From Atopobiaceae bacterium (GTDB lineage: Bacteria > Actinomycetota > Coriobacteriia > Coriobacteriales > Atopobiaceae), in assembly GCA_022483015.1 (NCBI GenBank), contig JAKVOB010000001.1, positions 1,450,902 through 1,514,901 of the forward strand: a stretch of DNA of 64,000 nt, read 5' to 3'. Below, piece by piece: positions 25,309 through 34,017 of this stretch. Both the position numbers and the translations under genes were made by a program. Each line of letters begins with the position of its first letter. Within the stretch, counting starts at the first letter, position 1. The notes beneath the pieces are model-generated. The model was not told the DNA's origin and did no database searches. It saw nothing but the letters and a program-made list of their open reading frames with translations.

Positions 25309-26313
25309 ATGGAGCAGGTCAGGTTCGCCACCATAGGCACCTCTATGATCACGGGGCTCATGATCGATGCCCTGAAGGTCTCGCAGCGAGCTACCTACCT
25401 CGGATCCTTCTCGCGTGATCCCGAGCATGCCCGCGCCTATACGGCCGAGCACGGCGGGGTCCAGCCCTTCTCGTCGCTCGATGCCATCGCGCACTGCCCC
25501 GACGTCGACGCGGTGTATGTCGCGAGTCCCAACGCGCTCCATGCCGCCCAGGCCATCCAGATGGTCGAGGCCGGCAAGCATGTGCTGGTCGAGAAGCCCT
25601 TCGCGTCGAACCGTCGCGAGGCGCTGTCGGTCTTCGAGGCCGCCCGAGCCTCGGGCGTCCACGTGATGGAGGCCATGCGTACCCTCCACGACCCCGCGTT
25701 CCGGGCCGTCAGGGAGGCCCTCCCGCGCCTCGGCACGACCCGCTCGGCCTGCATCCGCTACGGCAAGCGCTCCAGTCGCTATGACGAGTACCTCGCCGGG
25801 CGCCACACCAACATCTTCGATGCCTCCATGGCCACCGGTGCCCTCATGGACCTCGGCGTCTACTGCGTCGAGCCCATGGTCGAGCTCTTCGGCATCCCCA
25901 ACGACATCAGGTGCTTCTCGACCAAGCTCGCCGGCGGCATCGATGCGGCCGGCGGCATCCTGGCAGACTATGACGACCTCGTCTGCGAGCTCGCCTACTC
26001 CAAGATCACCAACGACCTCGTGCCAAGCCAGGTCCAGGGGGAGGCGGCCACGCTCGTCGTGGACCACATGAACGCCCCCACCTCCGCCATCATCACCCGT
26101 CTGGACGGCACCAGCGAGGACGTCTCGCTCGGCGCCGGCTGTGACGGACCATCCCCTTCCGTCATGGCGCACGAGGTCGACGACTTCTGTGCTGCCATTG
26201 CGGGGGAGCTCGACATATTGCATTACCAGAAGGTCACGCTTGCGAGCCTCGCTATCATGGACGAGGCACGCTATCAGTGTGGGATCTCGTTTCCGGCCGA
26301 CGAGGAGGACTGA
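25309..26313 (+). CDS. Gfo/Idh/MocA-family NAD(P)-dependent oxidoreductase
   Basis: The 334-residue protein has an N-terminal Rossmann fold (VRFATIGTSMITGLMIDAL), the family motif HVLVEKPFASNRREAL near residue 100 and a C-terminal alpha/beta substrate domain. The EKP Lys is the usual catalytic residue. The substrate is probably a sugar, polyol or sugar-derived compound and cannot be named. ATG 25309 follows GAGAGGGGAG. Its stop is 4 bases before the GltD-like gene, whose ribosome site lies in the end of this gene, so it probably heads the operon with the hydrogenase. A functional link is not obvious. Confidence 0.88.
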   Translation: MEQVRFATIGTSMITGLMIDALKVSQRATYLGSFSRDPEHARAYTAEHGGVQPFSSLDAIAHCPDVDAVYVASPNALHAAQAIQMVEAGKHVLVEKPFASNRREALSVFEAARASGVHVMEAMRTLHDPAFRAVREALPRLGTTRSACIRYGKRSSRYDEYLAGRHTNIFDASMATGALMDLGVYCVEPMVELFGIPNDIRCFSTKLAGGIDAAGGILADYDDLVCELAYSKITNDLVPSQVQGEAATLVVDHMNAPTSAIITRLDGTSEDVSLGAGCDGPSPSVMAHEVDDFCAAIAGELDILHYQKVTLASLAIMDEARYQCGISFPADEED

Positions 26314-26317
26314 TCTA

Positions 26318-28147
26318 ATGGCACGTCTGCATGTCATGGAGAGAAGCGAAGCGCAGGAGGTGATGGACGGCCTTCACGAGGCGCTCGGGCGCAGGCTCTC
26401 GGTGAGCTCGCTGGCACCGTGCCCCGTGGAGTTCACAGCCGCCTACATCGGGATGTGCGCTACGCAGAGCTGCGGCAAGTGCACGCCCTGTCGCGTCGGC
26501 CTGGGGGTGCTCCAGGACCTGCTCAACGACGTCCTCGAGAACCGCGCCGACGCGCACACGCTCGAGCTCATCGAGCGCACTGCCGAGAGCATCTACCTCT
26601 CGGCAGACTGCGCGATCGGCTACGAGGCCGGCCAGATGGCGCTCACCGCCATCCGCGGCTTCCATGACGACTTCGAGCATCATGTCAAGAACCATGCCTG
26701 CGGCTTCACGCAGAGCCAGCTGGTGCCCTGCGTGTCCGGCTGCCCGGCGGGTGTCGACATACCCGGCTACATCAGCCTGGTGGAGGCCGGCCGCTACACC
26801 GACGCCGTCCGCCTCATCCGGAAGGACAATCCGCTGCCGGTGGTCTGCGGCCTCGTGTGCGAGCACCCCTGCGAGATGCACTGCCGCCGTGGCATGGTCG
26901 ACGATCCCATGAACATCCGCGGGCTCAAGCGCTTTGCCTGCGAGCACATGGAGCATGACTACAAGCCCAACATCCAGGATCCCACCGGCAAGCGCATCGC
27001 CGTGGTGGGCGGCGGCCCCGCCGGCCTCTCGGCGGCCTACTACCTTACCCTCATGGGCCACAAGGTCACGGTCTTCGAGGCACGAAAGCACCTCGGCGGC
27101 ATGCTGCGCTATGGCATCCCCGCCTATCGCCTTCCCCGCGAGGACCTCGACGCCGAGATCCAGTGGATCCTCGACTGCGGCATCGACGTCCAGTTGGAGC
27201 ACCCGGTCGACCCGGACGAGCTCGCCCGCCTGCGTGCCGACTACGACTCCGTCTACTTCGCCATCGGCGCCCACACTGACCACAAGCTCGGCCTCGACGG
27301 TGAGAACGCTGACGGCGTCGTCTCGGCCGTGCAGATGCTGCGTGCCATCGGCGATGGCGACAACCCCGACCTCACCGGCAAGCGTGTCTGCGTCATCGGG
27401 GGCGGCAACGTCGCCATGGACGTCTCGCGCTCGGCCGTCCGTTGTGGCGCCTCCAAGGTCTCGATCCTATACCGTCGACGCATCGCGGACATGACGGCCC
27501 AGGACGCCGAGATCGCCGGCGCGCAGGCCGAGGGCTGCGAGGTCCTCGAGCTCCATGCGCCCCTCTCGATCCAGGTCGACGCCTCGGGCAAGGTCACGGG
27601 CGTCGTCACCCAGCCTCAGATCATCGGCGGCCCCCAGCGTGGGCGTCCGGCTCCGCGTGCTGCCGAGGCCGAGGTCGAGGTCATCCCCTGCGACCGCGTG
27701 ATCGTGGCCGTCGGCCAGGTCATCGACTCGGCCCCGTTCGAGGCTGCGGGCATCCCCTGCAAGCGTGGCAAGGTCGTGACCGACGCCGGAGGTGCCGTGC
27801 CCGGACAGGACGGCCTCTTCTCCGGCGGCGACTGCCAGACCGGTCCGGCCACCGTCATACGTGCCATCAACGCCGGTAAGGTCGCGGCCTCCAACATCGA
27901 CCATCACCTCGGCTTCGAGCATGTGATCACGCTTGACGTCGACCTGCCGCCCGTGCAGTTCAAGGGCAAGACGCTGTGCGCCAGGTGCGAGATGACCGAG
28001 CGCGAGGCCTCCGAGCGCGTCGCTGACTTCGACAACGTCGAGAACGGCCTCACGCCCGAGGAAGCCCACCAGGAGGCGTCGAGGTGCCTGAGGTGCGACC
28101 ACTTCGGGTACGGCGCGTTCAGGGGAGGGAGGATCGAGCAATGGTAG
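26318..28147 (+). CDS. GltD-like FAD/NAD(P) FeS oxidoreductase with NuoF-type 4Fe-4S segment; hydrogenase partner
   Basis: The 609-residue protein opens with a segment like the C-terminus of NuoF/HydB, with CGKCTPCRVG (about 51-60) for a 4Fe-4S cluster. A glutamate-synthase-small-chain-type ferredoxin region follows (CVSGCPAGVDIPGY, VCGLVCEHPCEMHCRR). Two nucleotide-binding folds come next: IAVVGGGPAGLSAAYYL for FAD and VCVIGGGNVAMDVSRSA for NAD(P)H. A C-terminal extension holds CARCEMTE and CLRCDHFG. ATG 26318 has AGGAGG upstream and the stop overlaps an ATG of hydA. It probably moves electrons between NAD(P)H and the hydrogenase. This resembles the glutamate-synthase-linked [FeFe] hydrogenase group; the direction of flow is unknown. 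Confidence 0.85.
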   Translation: MARLHVMERSEAQEVMDGLHEALGRRLSVSSLAPCPVEFTAAYIGMCATQSCGKCTPCRVGLGVLQDLLNDVLENRADAHTLELIERTAESIYLSADCAIGYEAGQMALTAIRGFHDDFEHHVKNHACGFTQSQLVPCVSGCPAGVDIPGYISLVEAGRYTDAVRLIRKDNPLPVVCGLVCEHPCEMHCRRGMVDDPMNIRGLKRFACEHMEHDYKPNIQDPTGKRIAVVGGGPAGLSAAYYLTLMGHKVTVFEARKHLGGMLRYGIPAYRLPREDLDAEIQWILDCGIDVQLEHPVDPDELARLRADYDSVYFAIGAHTDHKLGLDGENADGVVSAVQMLRAIGDGDNPDLTGKRVCVIGGGNVAMDVSRSAVRCGASKVSILYRRRIADMTAQDAEIAGAQAEGCEVLELHAPLSIQVDASGKVTGVVTQPQIIGGPQRGRPAPRAAEAEVEVIPCDRVIVAVGQVIDSAPFEAAGIPCKRGKVVTDAGGAVPGQDGLFSGGDCQTGPATVIRAINAGKVAASNIDHHLGFEHVITLDVDLPPVQFKGKTLCARCEMTEREASERVADFDNVENGLTPEEAHQEASRCLRCDHFGYGAFRGGRIEQW

Positions 28148-28164
28148 ACAAGAAGGAGAGCACC

Positions 28165-29931
28165 ATGGTGACCCTCACCATCGATGGCAAGGACGTCACG
28201 GTGCCGGAGCACACCACGATCCTCGATGCGGCCGTCAAGGCCGGCATCAGGATCCCGACGCTGTGCTACCTGCGCGACCTCAACGAGATCGGCGCCTGCC
28301 GCGTCTGCATCGTCGAGGTCGAGGGCATCGACCAGCTCGTGGCCTCATGCAACAACTACGTGCTCGACGGCATGGTCGTGCACACCAACAGCCCCAAGGT
28401 CCGTGCGGCCAGGAAGACCAACGTCGAGTTCATCCTCTCGCAGCACGACTCCGAGTGCACGAGCTGCGTGCGCTCCGGCAACTGCACGCTCCAGACTCTG
28501 GCCAACGACCTCGGTATCTTCGAGCTCCCGTACAAGAAGCACCTGCCCCACGAGCCGTGGGACCAGTCGTTCCCGCTCATCCGCAACAACGACAAGTGCA
28601 TCAAGTGCCTGCGTTGCATCCAGGTGTGCGAGAAGGTCCAGGCCACGGGCATCTGGGACATCGCCAACCGCGCGAGCCACGCCAACGTCAACGTCGCAGG
28701 CGGCGTGCCCATCGACCAGACCGACTGCGCCCTCTGCGGCCAGTGCATCACGCACTGCCCCACGGGCGCGCTCCGCGAGCGCGACGACACCGACCGCGTC
28801 TTCGACGCGCTGGCTGACCCCGACAAGGTCGTCCTGGTGCAGATCGCCCCGTCCGTGCGTGCCGCCTGGGGCGAGCCCCTCGGCCTCACCCACGAGCAGG
28901 CCACGGTCAAGCGCCTGGTGGCGGCCCTGCGTCCCATGGGCTTCGACTACATCTTCGACACGGACTTCTCGGCCGACCTCACCATCATGGAAGAGGCCAG
29001 CGAGTTCTTGGCCCGCGTGGGCGAGGCTGCCGACGACCCCTCGGTCAAGTTCCCGATGTTCACCTCGTGCTGCCCGGGCTGGGTGCGCTTCGTGAAGTCG
29101 CATCACCCCGAGCTGCTCGACCAGATCTCGACCTCCAAGAGCCCCCAGGGCATGTTCGGCGCCATCGCCAAGAGCTACTACGCCGAGCTCATGGGCATCG
29201 ACCCCCACAAGATCTTCTCGGTGTCCATCATGCCGTGCCTCGCCAAGAAGGCCGAGTGCGACATTCCCGTGCTGAACGACGCCTGCGGAGACCCCGACGT
29301 GGACTGCGTCCTCACCGTGCGCGAGGTCGACCGTATGATCCGCGCCGAGCACGTGGACGTGTGCAACCTCGAGGAGGCCGAGTTCGACAGCCCCCTGGGC
29401 ATCGGTACCGGCGCCGGCGTCATCTTCGGTGCCACCGGCGGCGTCATGGAGGCCGCGCTCAGGAGCGCCTACCACTTCGTCACCGGTGACGACCCCGACC
29501 CCGACGCCTTCTCTGACGTCCGCGGGCTCGACGGCTGGAAGGAGTCCACGTTCGACCTGGCGGGAACCACCCTCCATGTGGCCGTGGCGAGCGGTCTGGG
29601 CAATGCCGAGCGGCTCATCGAGGCCCTCGAGGCCGGCGAGGTCTCCTATGACTTCGTCGAGATCATGGCCTGCCCCGGCGGCTGCGCGGGCGGCGGTGGC
29701 CAGCCCATCCACGACGGCGAGGAGCTCGCCGGCGTCCGTGGCGACGTCCTCTGGGGGCTCGACAAGGTCTCTGACCTTCGCATGAGCTACCAGAACCCCT
29801 CCATCCAGGCCTGCTACAGGGACTTCCTCGACAAGCCCCTCTCGGAGCGTGCCGAGAAGCTCCTGCATACCGACCAGTTCGCCTGGCTCATGCCCGGCGA
29901 GCCCGACCAGCGTGGCAAGGAGGGCGAGTAG
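28165..29931 (+). CDS. hydA: [FeFe] hydrogenase, M3-type catalytic subunit
   Basis: The 588-residue enzyme reversibly reduces protons to H2. From the N-terminus: a [2Fe-2S] domain (CYLRDLNEIGACRVC), a His-Cys3 [4Fe-4S] site (HDSECTSCVRSGNC), two [4Fe-4S] sites (CIKCLRCIQVCEK and CALCGQCITHCPTG), and the H-cluster motifs FTSCCPGW (about 298), MPCLAKKAE (about 356) and MACPGGCAGGGG (about 501). A small-subunit-like C-terminus follows. ATG 28165 has AAGGAGAG upstream. ATG 28141, overlapping the previous stop as ATGGTAG, would add eight residues and is an alternative. No HydE, HydF or HydG maturase is in the window, so these must lie elsewhere. Confidence 0.93.
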   Translation: MVTLTIDGKDVTVPEHTTILDAAVKAGIRIPTLCYLRDLNEIGACRVCIVEVEGIDQLVASCNNYVLDGMVVHTNSPKVRAARKTNVEFILSQHDSECTSCVRSGNCTLQTLANDLGIFELPYKKHLPHEPWDQSFPLIRNNDKCIKCLRCIQVCEKVQATGIWDIANRASHANVNVAGGVPIDQTDCALCGQCITHCPTGALRERDDTDRVFDALADPDKVVLVQIAPSVRAAWGEPLGLTHEQATVKRLVAALRPMGFDYIFDTDFSADLTIMEEASEFLARVGEAADDPSVKFPMFTSCCPGWVRFVKSHHPELLDQISTSKSPQGMFGAIAKSYYAELMGIDPHKIFSVSIMPCLAKKAECDIPVLNDACGDPDVDCVLTVREVDRMIRAEHVDVCNLEEAEFDSPLGIGTGAGVIFGATGGVMEAALRSAYHFVTGDDPDPDAFSDVRGLDGWKESTFDLAGTTLHVAVASGLGNAERLIEALEAGEVSYDFVEIMACPGGCAGGGGQPIHDGEELAGVRGDVLWGLDKVSDLRMSYQNPSIQACYRDFLDKPLSERAEKLLHTDQFAWLMPGEPDQRGKEGE

Positions 29932-29937
29932 CGCCTG

Positions 29938-30984
29938 ATGCGACGTGACCACCCCATCAGAAGGTTCTGCCTCGCCGCCATCGTGAGCTGTCTCGTGGTG
30001 GGCGTCCTGGCCCTTATGGGCTGCGGAGGGTCCTCCTCCGACACGGCGTCCACCACGCAGGCGGCCACCACGGCTGAGGCCTCCACGAACTCCGGCACCA
30101 CGGTGCGCGTGGCCTCGCTCAAGGGGCCCACGTCCGTGGGGCTCGTCTCGTTCATGGAGAAGGCCAAGGCAGGGCAGTGTGCCAACGACTACCAGTTCAC
30201 CATCTCTGGCACGGCCGACGAGATCGTCCCCAAGGTCATCTCTGGTGACGTCGACATCGCGCTCGTCCCTGCCAACGTGGCCTCGGTGCTCTCCAACAAG
30301 ACGGACGGTGACATCTCGATCATCGACATCAACACGCTGGGCGTCCTCTCCGTCGTGACGGGTGACTCGTCGATCAAGGACTTCTCCGACCTCGCGGGGC
30401 ACACCGTCTACATGACGGGCAAGGGTTCCACGCCCGAGTACGTCATGGAGTACCTGCTCGACCAGGCGGGCATCGCCGACCAGGTCACGCTCGAGTTCAA
30501 GAGCGAGGCCACCGAGGTCTCGAGCGCGCTCGCGGCCGACCCCTCGGCCATAGGCGTGCTCCCCGAGCCCTACACCACGGCTGTCACCACCAAGAACTCT
30601 CAGCTCAAGTCCGTCATCAGCCTCACTGACGTCTGGGATGACGTCACGGGTGGCTCGAGCCAGCTCGTCACGGGCGTGACCATCGTGCGCAACGAGTTCC
30701 TGACGGCGCACCCCGACGTGGTCCAGGACTTCATCACGGAGCAGTCTGCCTCGGTCGACGCCGTGAACGCCGACCCTGCGGGCTCCGCCCAGGGCGTGGT
30801 CGACGCGGGCATCGTCGACAGCGTGGAGGTCGCCGAGAAGGCCATCCCCAACTGTCAGCTCGTCTGCATCACCGGCGCCAAGATGTCCAAGGCGCTCGGC
30901 GGCTACTACAACGTGCTCTACTCGGCTGACCCGTCCTCCGTGGGCGGCTCGGTCCCCACCGAGAACATGTACTACCTCGGATAG
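29938..30984 (+). CDS. ABC transporter substrate-binding lipoprotein, SsuA/THI5-like
   Basis: The 348-residue secreted protein has a signal peptide with lipobox LMGC (Cys near residue 29), a Ser/Thr/Ala-rich linker and a two-lobed binding domain. Motifs such as VRVASLKGPTSVGLVSFM, VDIALVPANVASVL and LAGHTVYMTGKGSTPEYVM match the NMT1/THI5, nitrate/sulfonate/taurine binding superfamily. The ligand is unknown; thiamine precursors, sulfonates and related small molecules are transported by relatives. It follows hydA by 6 bases and precedes the fused permease-ATPase by one base, so the pair forms one transporter. Confidence 0.87.
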   Translation: MRRDHPIRRFCLAAIVSCLVVGVLALMGCGGSSSDTASTTQAATTAEASTNSGTTVRVASLKGPTSVGLVSFMEKAKAGQCANDYQFTISGTADEIVPKVISGDVDIALVPANVASVLSNKTDGDISIIDINTLGVLSVVTGDSSIKDFSDLAGHTVYMTGKGSTPEYVMEYLLDQAGIADQVTLEFKSEATEVSSALAADPSAIGVLPEPYTTAVTTKNSQLKSVISLTDVWDDVTGGSSQLVTGVTIVRNEFLTAHPDVVQDFITEQSASVDAVNADPAGSAQGVVDAGIVDSVEVAEKAIPNCQLVCITGAKMSKALGGYYNVLYSADPSSVGGSVPTENMYYLG

Positions 30985-30985
30985 C

Positions 30986-32431
30986 ATGGCATCCGAAACA
31001 CAAGGTGGCGTGACACCAGGCGGGGACGTGCCAAGGCGCGCCCCCGCTCGTGCCATCGCGCGCAAGGTCGGTGTCGTCGCCTTCTGGCTCGTGGTGTGGG
31101 AGGCGGCATCGCTCGTGGTGGGATCTCCGCTCATCCTGGCCGGACCCCTTGACACGGCGGTCGCGCTCGGCGGCATCCTCACGGGCGGTCGGCTCCTGGG
31201 TGTGGTGGGCTTCTCGTTCGTGCGCATCGTGGGCGGCTTCCTTGTCGCCTTCGTAGGTGGGCTCCTGCTCGGGGCCCTCTCGGCACGTCATGACCTCCTC
31301 CGCGAGCTCCTGAGCCCCCTCATGTCGATGCTCAAGTCCACGCCGGTCGTGTGTCTGGTGGTACTTCTCCTCATCTGGTTCGGGTCGGCCAACGTGTCGG
31401 CCGTGGCGGTCGCCCTCGTGGTGCTGCCTGCCATCTGGTTCACGGTGGTCGAGGCCGTTGGCCACCTCGACAGGGACGAGGCGGACATGCTCGACGTCTT
31501 CCACGTGCACGGCCTACGTCGTCTTGCCGCCTCGTCGTGGCGCCAGATCCTGCCCTACCTGGACTCGATCTGCCGGACGGTCGTCGGCATGAGCTGGAAG
31601 GCCGGTGTTGCGGCCGAGCTCATCGGCATTCCCATGGGCAGCATGGGCGAGAGGATCTACCAGTCCAAGCTCCTGCTCGAGACGGCCGACCTCTTCGCCT
31701 GGACGGCCGTCATCATCGCGCTGGCCTTCCTCTGCGAGAAGGGCTTCCTGTGGCTGCTGCGAAGGTCCGGCTCCTGGGCGCTCGCCTGGTCGGTGCGCCC
31801 CTCAACCCACGTCGTGCATCCGTCCTGTGCGTCAGAGTCCCTTGCCGCGCGTGATGCCGACCTGGGACATGACGGGGTCGGCGTCCTGCGCGGCCTCACG
31901 AGGGAGTTCCCGCGTGGCAGCAGGACATGCCTGCTCGACGTCTCCGGCGCCGGCAAGTCCACGCTGCTGAGGGCACTTGCGGGCGTCGACGAACCGATTG
32001 CGGGGACCGTGGAGGTACCCGGGCGTACGGGGCTCTCGTTCCAGGGGACCTGCCTCATCGACGAGCTCTCCGCACGGGGAAACGTCGCGCTCGTGGCAGG
32101 TCGTGAGGTCTCGGCGGCTGACATCGCGGCGCTGCTCGGCGAGCTGCTCCCGGCGGAGGTGCTGGACCGGCCGGTGAGGGAGCTCTCGGGAGGTCAGCGG
32201 CAGCGCGTGGAGCTGGTACGTGCGATGGCCTGGCCTTCCTCGGCGGTGCTTCTCGACGAGCCCTTCGCTGGCCTTGATGTCGATATGCACTGGCGGGCGG
32301 CAGGGTTCGTGGACACCCATCTTGGCGGACGCACCCTTGTGGTGGCGACCCATGACAACGGCGATGCCATGGCGCTCAGGGCGCGGGTGGCGGTGCCGCT
32401 TGCGCCGGGCGCGCGCCCGGGAATCAAGTGA
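30986..32431 (+). CDS. Fused ABC transporter permease and ATPase (SsuC-SsuB-like)
   Basis: The 481-residue protein joins an SsuC/TauC-type permease (about 1-270, several helices; coupling-loop region VFHVHGLRRLAASSWRQILP) to a short ATPase (about 285-481). The ATPase has Walker A near 318-326 reading DVSGAGKST, the signature LSGGQRQRVELVRAM, Walker B SAVLLDEPFAGLD and switch ATHDN. The first Gly of the Walker A consensus is Asp. The ATPase is about 50 residues shorter than usual. ATG 30986 follows the lipoprotein stop directly. Usually these subunits are separate, so this fusion would bring two permease and two ATPase halves as a simple homodimer. Confidence 0.87.
   Translation: MASETQGGVTPGGDVPRRAPARAIARKVGVVAFWLVVWEAASLVVGSPLILAGPLDTAVALGGILTGGRLLGVVGFSFVRIVGGFLVAFVGGLLLGALSARHDLLRELLSPLMSMLKSTPVVCLVVLLLIWFGSANVSAVAVALVVLPAIWFTVVEAVGHLDRDEADMLDVFHVHGLRRLAASSWRQILPYLDSICRTVVGMSWKAGVAAELIGIPMGSMGERIYQSKLLLETADLFAWTAVIIALAFLCEKGFLWLLRRSGSWALAWSVRPSTHVVHPSCASESLAARDADLGHDGVGVLRGLTREFPRGSRTCLLDVSGAGKSTLLRALAGVDEPIAGTVEVPGRTGLSFQGTCLIDELSARGNVALVAGREVSAADIAALLGELLPAEVLDRPVRELSGGQRQRVELVRAMAWPSSAVLLDEPFAGLDVDMHWRAAGFVDTHLGGRTLVVATHDNGDAMALRARVAVPLAPGARPGIK
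32405..32420. terminator. 16-bp perfect palindrome at the end of the ABC gene
   Basis: CCGGGCGCGCGCCCGG lies in the last codons of the fused ABC gene, 18 bases before the stop of the convergent gene. With only 6 bases between the two stop codons there is no room for another terminator, so it may end transcription from both sides. Confidence 0.4.
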
Positions 32432-32437
32432 CCCAGG

Positions 32438-33730
32438 CTAGGCGTGGCGCGCCAGCAGCTCGACCTGCTCGGCGGTGACGTCGAGGACCTGCTGGGCCAC
32501 CTCGGCGGCCTCGTCGGAGGCATCCATGCAGGCGGTGAGGGTGCAGGTGCCGCCGAACGTGTGGGCGCTCAGCTGGAAGGTGGGCCATGGCCTGGTCGCC
32601 GTGGCCACCAGCATATCGGTGACCTTGGTCTGGCCGAAGTCGACCTGGGCCTCGCGGGTCACGCCGAGGTTGGTGTATGAGAGGGCGTCAGGCATGCCGG
32701 CGTTCTCGAAGATGCCGCGCATGGCGTCGTAGGGCAGCGCTTTGACGGCCTCGAGCATCAGTGGGTCCCTGAGGCCGGCATCGCTGGCCTTCGCCACGCG
32801 CATCTGGCGCGAGACAGCGGCGATGGTGGCCATGAGGGGTTCGCGCACATAGGAGCTCACGCGGCACGAGAGCGACCCGGTGAGGTTACAGACGCCGCAG
32901 GTCTGGCCGGCCCGCGCGTAGCGCCTGAGGTCGATGGGGCAGGGGAGTACGACTGAGTCAGAGCCCACCGCCGAGCACAACGTGCGGCCGTATGCCGCAA
33001 GCAGGAGGTCGTTCGCGGTGGCACCGACAGCGGCCACCGTGGCACATGCTTGCTCGAAGTCGGCCGCGGCTATGTCCCTGCGGGCGAGTCTGGGGCAGGC
33101 AGACCCTGAGGCGGCGGGCATGACGAGGTCAGGGTCGGCCTTCGGGGCGCGAGGGTCATGTGCGAGGACGCGGGCCAGATGCGTCGCCGGGATGTTGCGG
33201 GTGATCTGCAGGAGGCCTCGCGTGGCGGGGACGGTGAGGCTGGGCGCGGCGTCGGATCCGGTGTCCTCGCCGGTCGCGCGCGCATAGGCTGACGACAGCA
33301 GGGAGAGCACCTGGCGGAAGCCCCCGAAGTCACAGAGCATATGATGGGCGCAGACGACCAGCGTGTCCGGGCCCGTCGGACGACGGACCACGGTGACGCG
33401 AAGCTGCGGGGCCACCATCGGGTTGAGGTGTGCGAGGAGCGCCGTGCGGACGGTCTTGTCGTAGGCATCGTCGTCGCAGGTCAGGAGTCGGAGGATGCGC
33501 ACCGAGGCATCGTCGAATGTGCGCCAGCAGTTGGCGCGCGCATCGAAGGCACCCGCCGCGGCGGGGACGGCCGTGACGACGTGGGCGCAGGCCTCCTTGA
33601 GGGCCGCGAGGTTGAGGCGCCCGTCCAGGGCGAGCGCGCATCGCACGAGGGCCTCCTGGCGCTCGTCGAAGTAGCGCTGGATGGTGTCGAGCGGCTGAAG
33701 GGGGACGATGGCGCCCTGGTCCTGGGTCAT
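32438..33730 (-). CDS. Condensation-domain-like acyltransferase
   Basis: The 430-residue protein looks like a stand-alone condensation/CAT-superfamily acyltransferase. The active-site motif reads VVCAHHMLCDFGGFRQVL near 120, matching HHxxxD with G displaced, and a later ATANDLLLAAYGRTL is typical of the second half of the fold. Relatives form ester or amide bonds from acyl-CoA or carrier-bound acyl groups. No carrier protein or NRPS gene is adjacent. ATG 33730 follows GAGGGAAGG. It is convergent with the ABC gene and divergent from the cyclophilin. The 287-base gap upstream (33731-34017) has no gene; a reverse -10-like TATGGT lies at 33774-33779. Confidence 0.7.
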   Translation of the reverse strand: MTQDQGAIVPLQPLDTIQRYFDERQEALVRCALALDGRLNLAALKEACAHVVTAVPAAAGAFDARANCWRTFDDASVRILRLLTCDDDAYDKTVRTALLAHLNPMVAPQLRVTVVRRPTGPDTLVVCAHHMLCDFGGFRQVLSLLSSAYARATGEDTGSDAAPSLTVPATRGLLQITRNIPATHLARVLAHDPRAPKADPDLVMPAASGSACPRLARRDIAAADFEQACATVAAVGATANDLLLAAYGRTLCSAVGSDSVVLPCPIDLRRYARAGQTCGVCNLTGSLSCRVSSYVREPLMATIAAVSRQMRVAKASDAGLRDPLMLEAVKALPYDAMRGIFENAGMPDALSYTNLGVTREAQVDFGQTKVTDMLVATATRPWPTFQLSAHTFGGTCTLTACMDASDEAAEVAQQVLDVTAEQVELLARHA

Positions 33731-34017
33731 GTCGATGCCTTCCCTCTGGTGGAGCGGGTCACGTTCCTGAAGCACCATACCCCATGTCGATGGACGGGTG
33801 ATGTGGCGGAGGTGCCGCGTCGATCCGGGGCGACGCCGTGTGCGATGCGGGCTGGCGGCGGTGACATGCCTGCACGGTCGGTGGTGCTCGCCAGGCCAGC
33901 CCGATGTCGTTCGTGGGCGCCTTGCGACCCCTGCCTCCTGGCAGCGGGTGGCCGCCTGCGTCGTGCTAGGCTATGACCTGCTACTCAACCCTGTTTCTCT
34001 CGCGAAGGGATCTTCCC

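Noticed and set aside
28345-31227. A 960-codon open frame on the reverse strand
   Set aside because: It is antisense to hydA and the lipoprotein gene, both with clear motifs; long reverse frames arise from the high third-position GC. It has no ribosome site and no recognisable domain.
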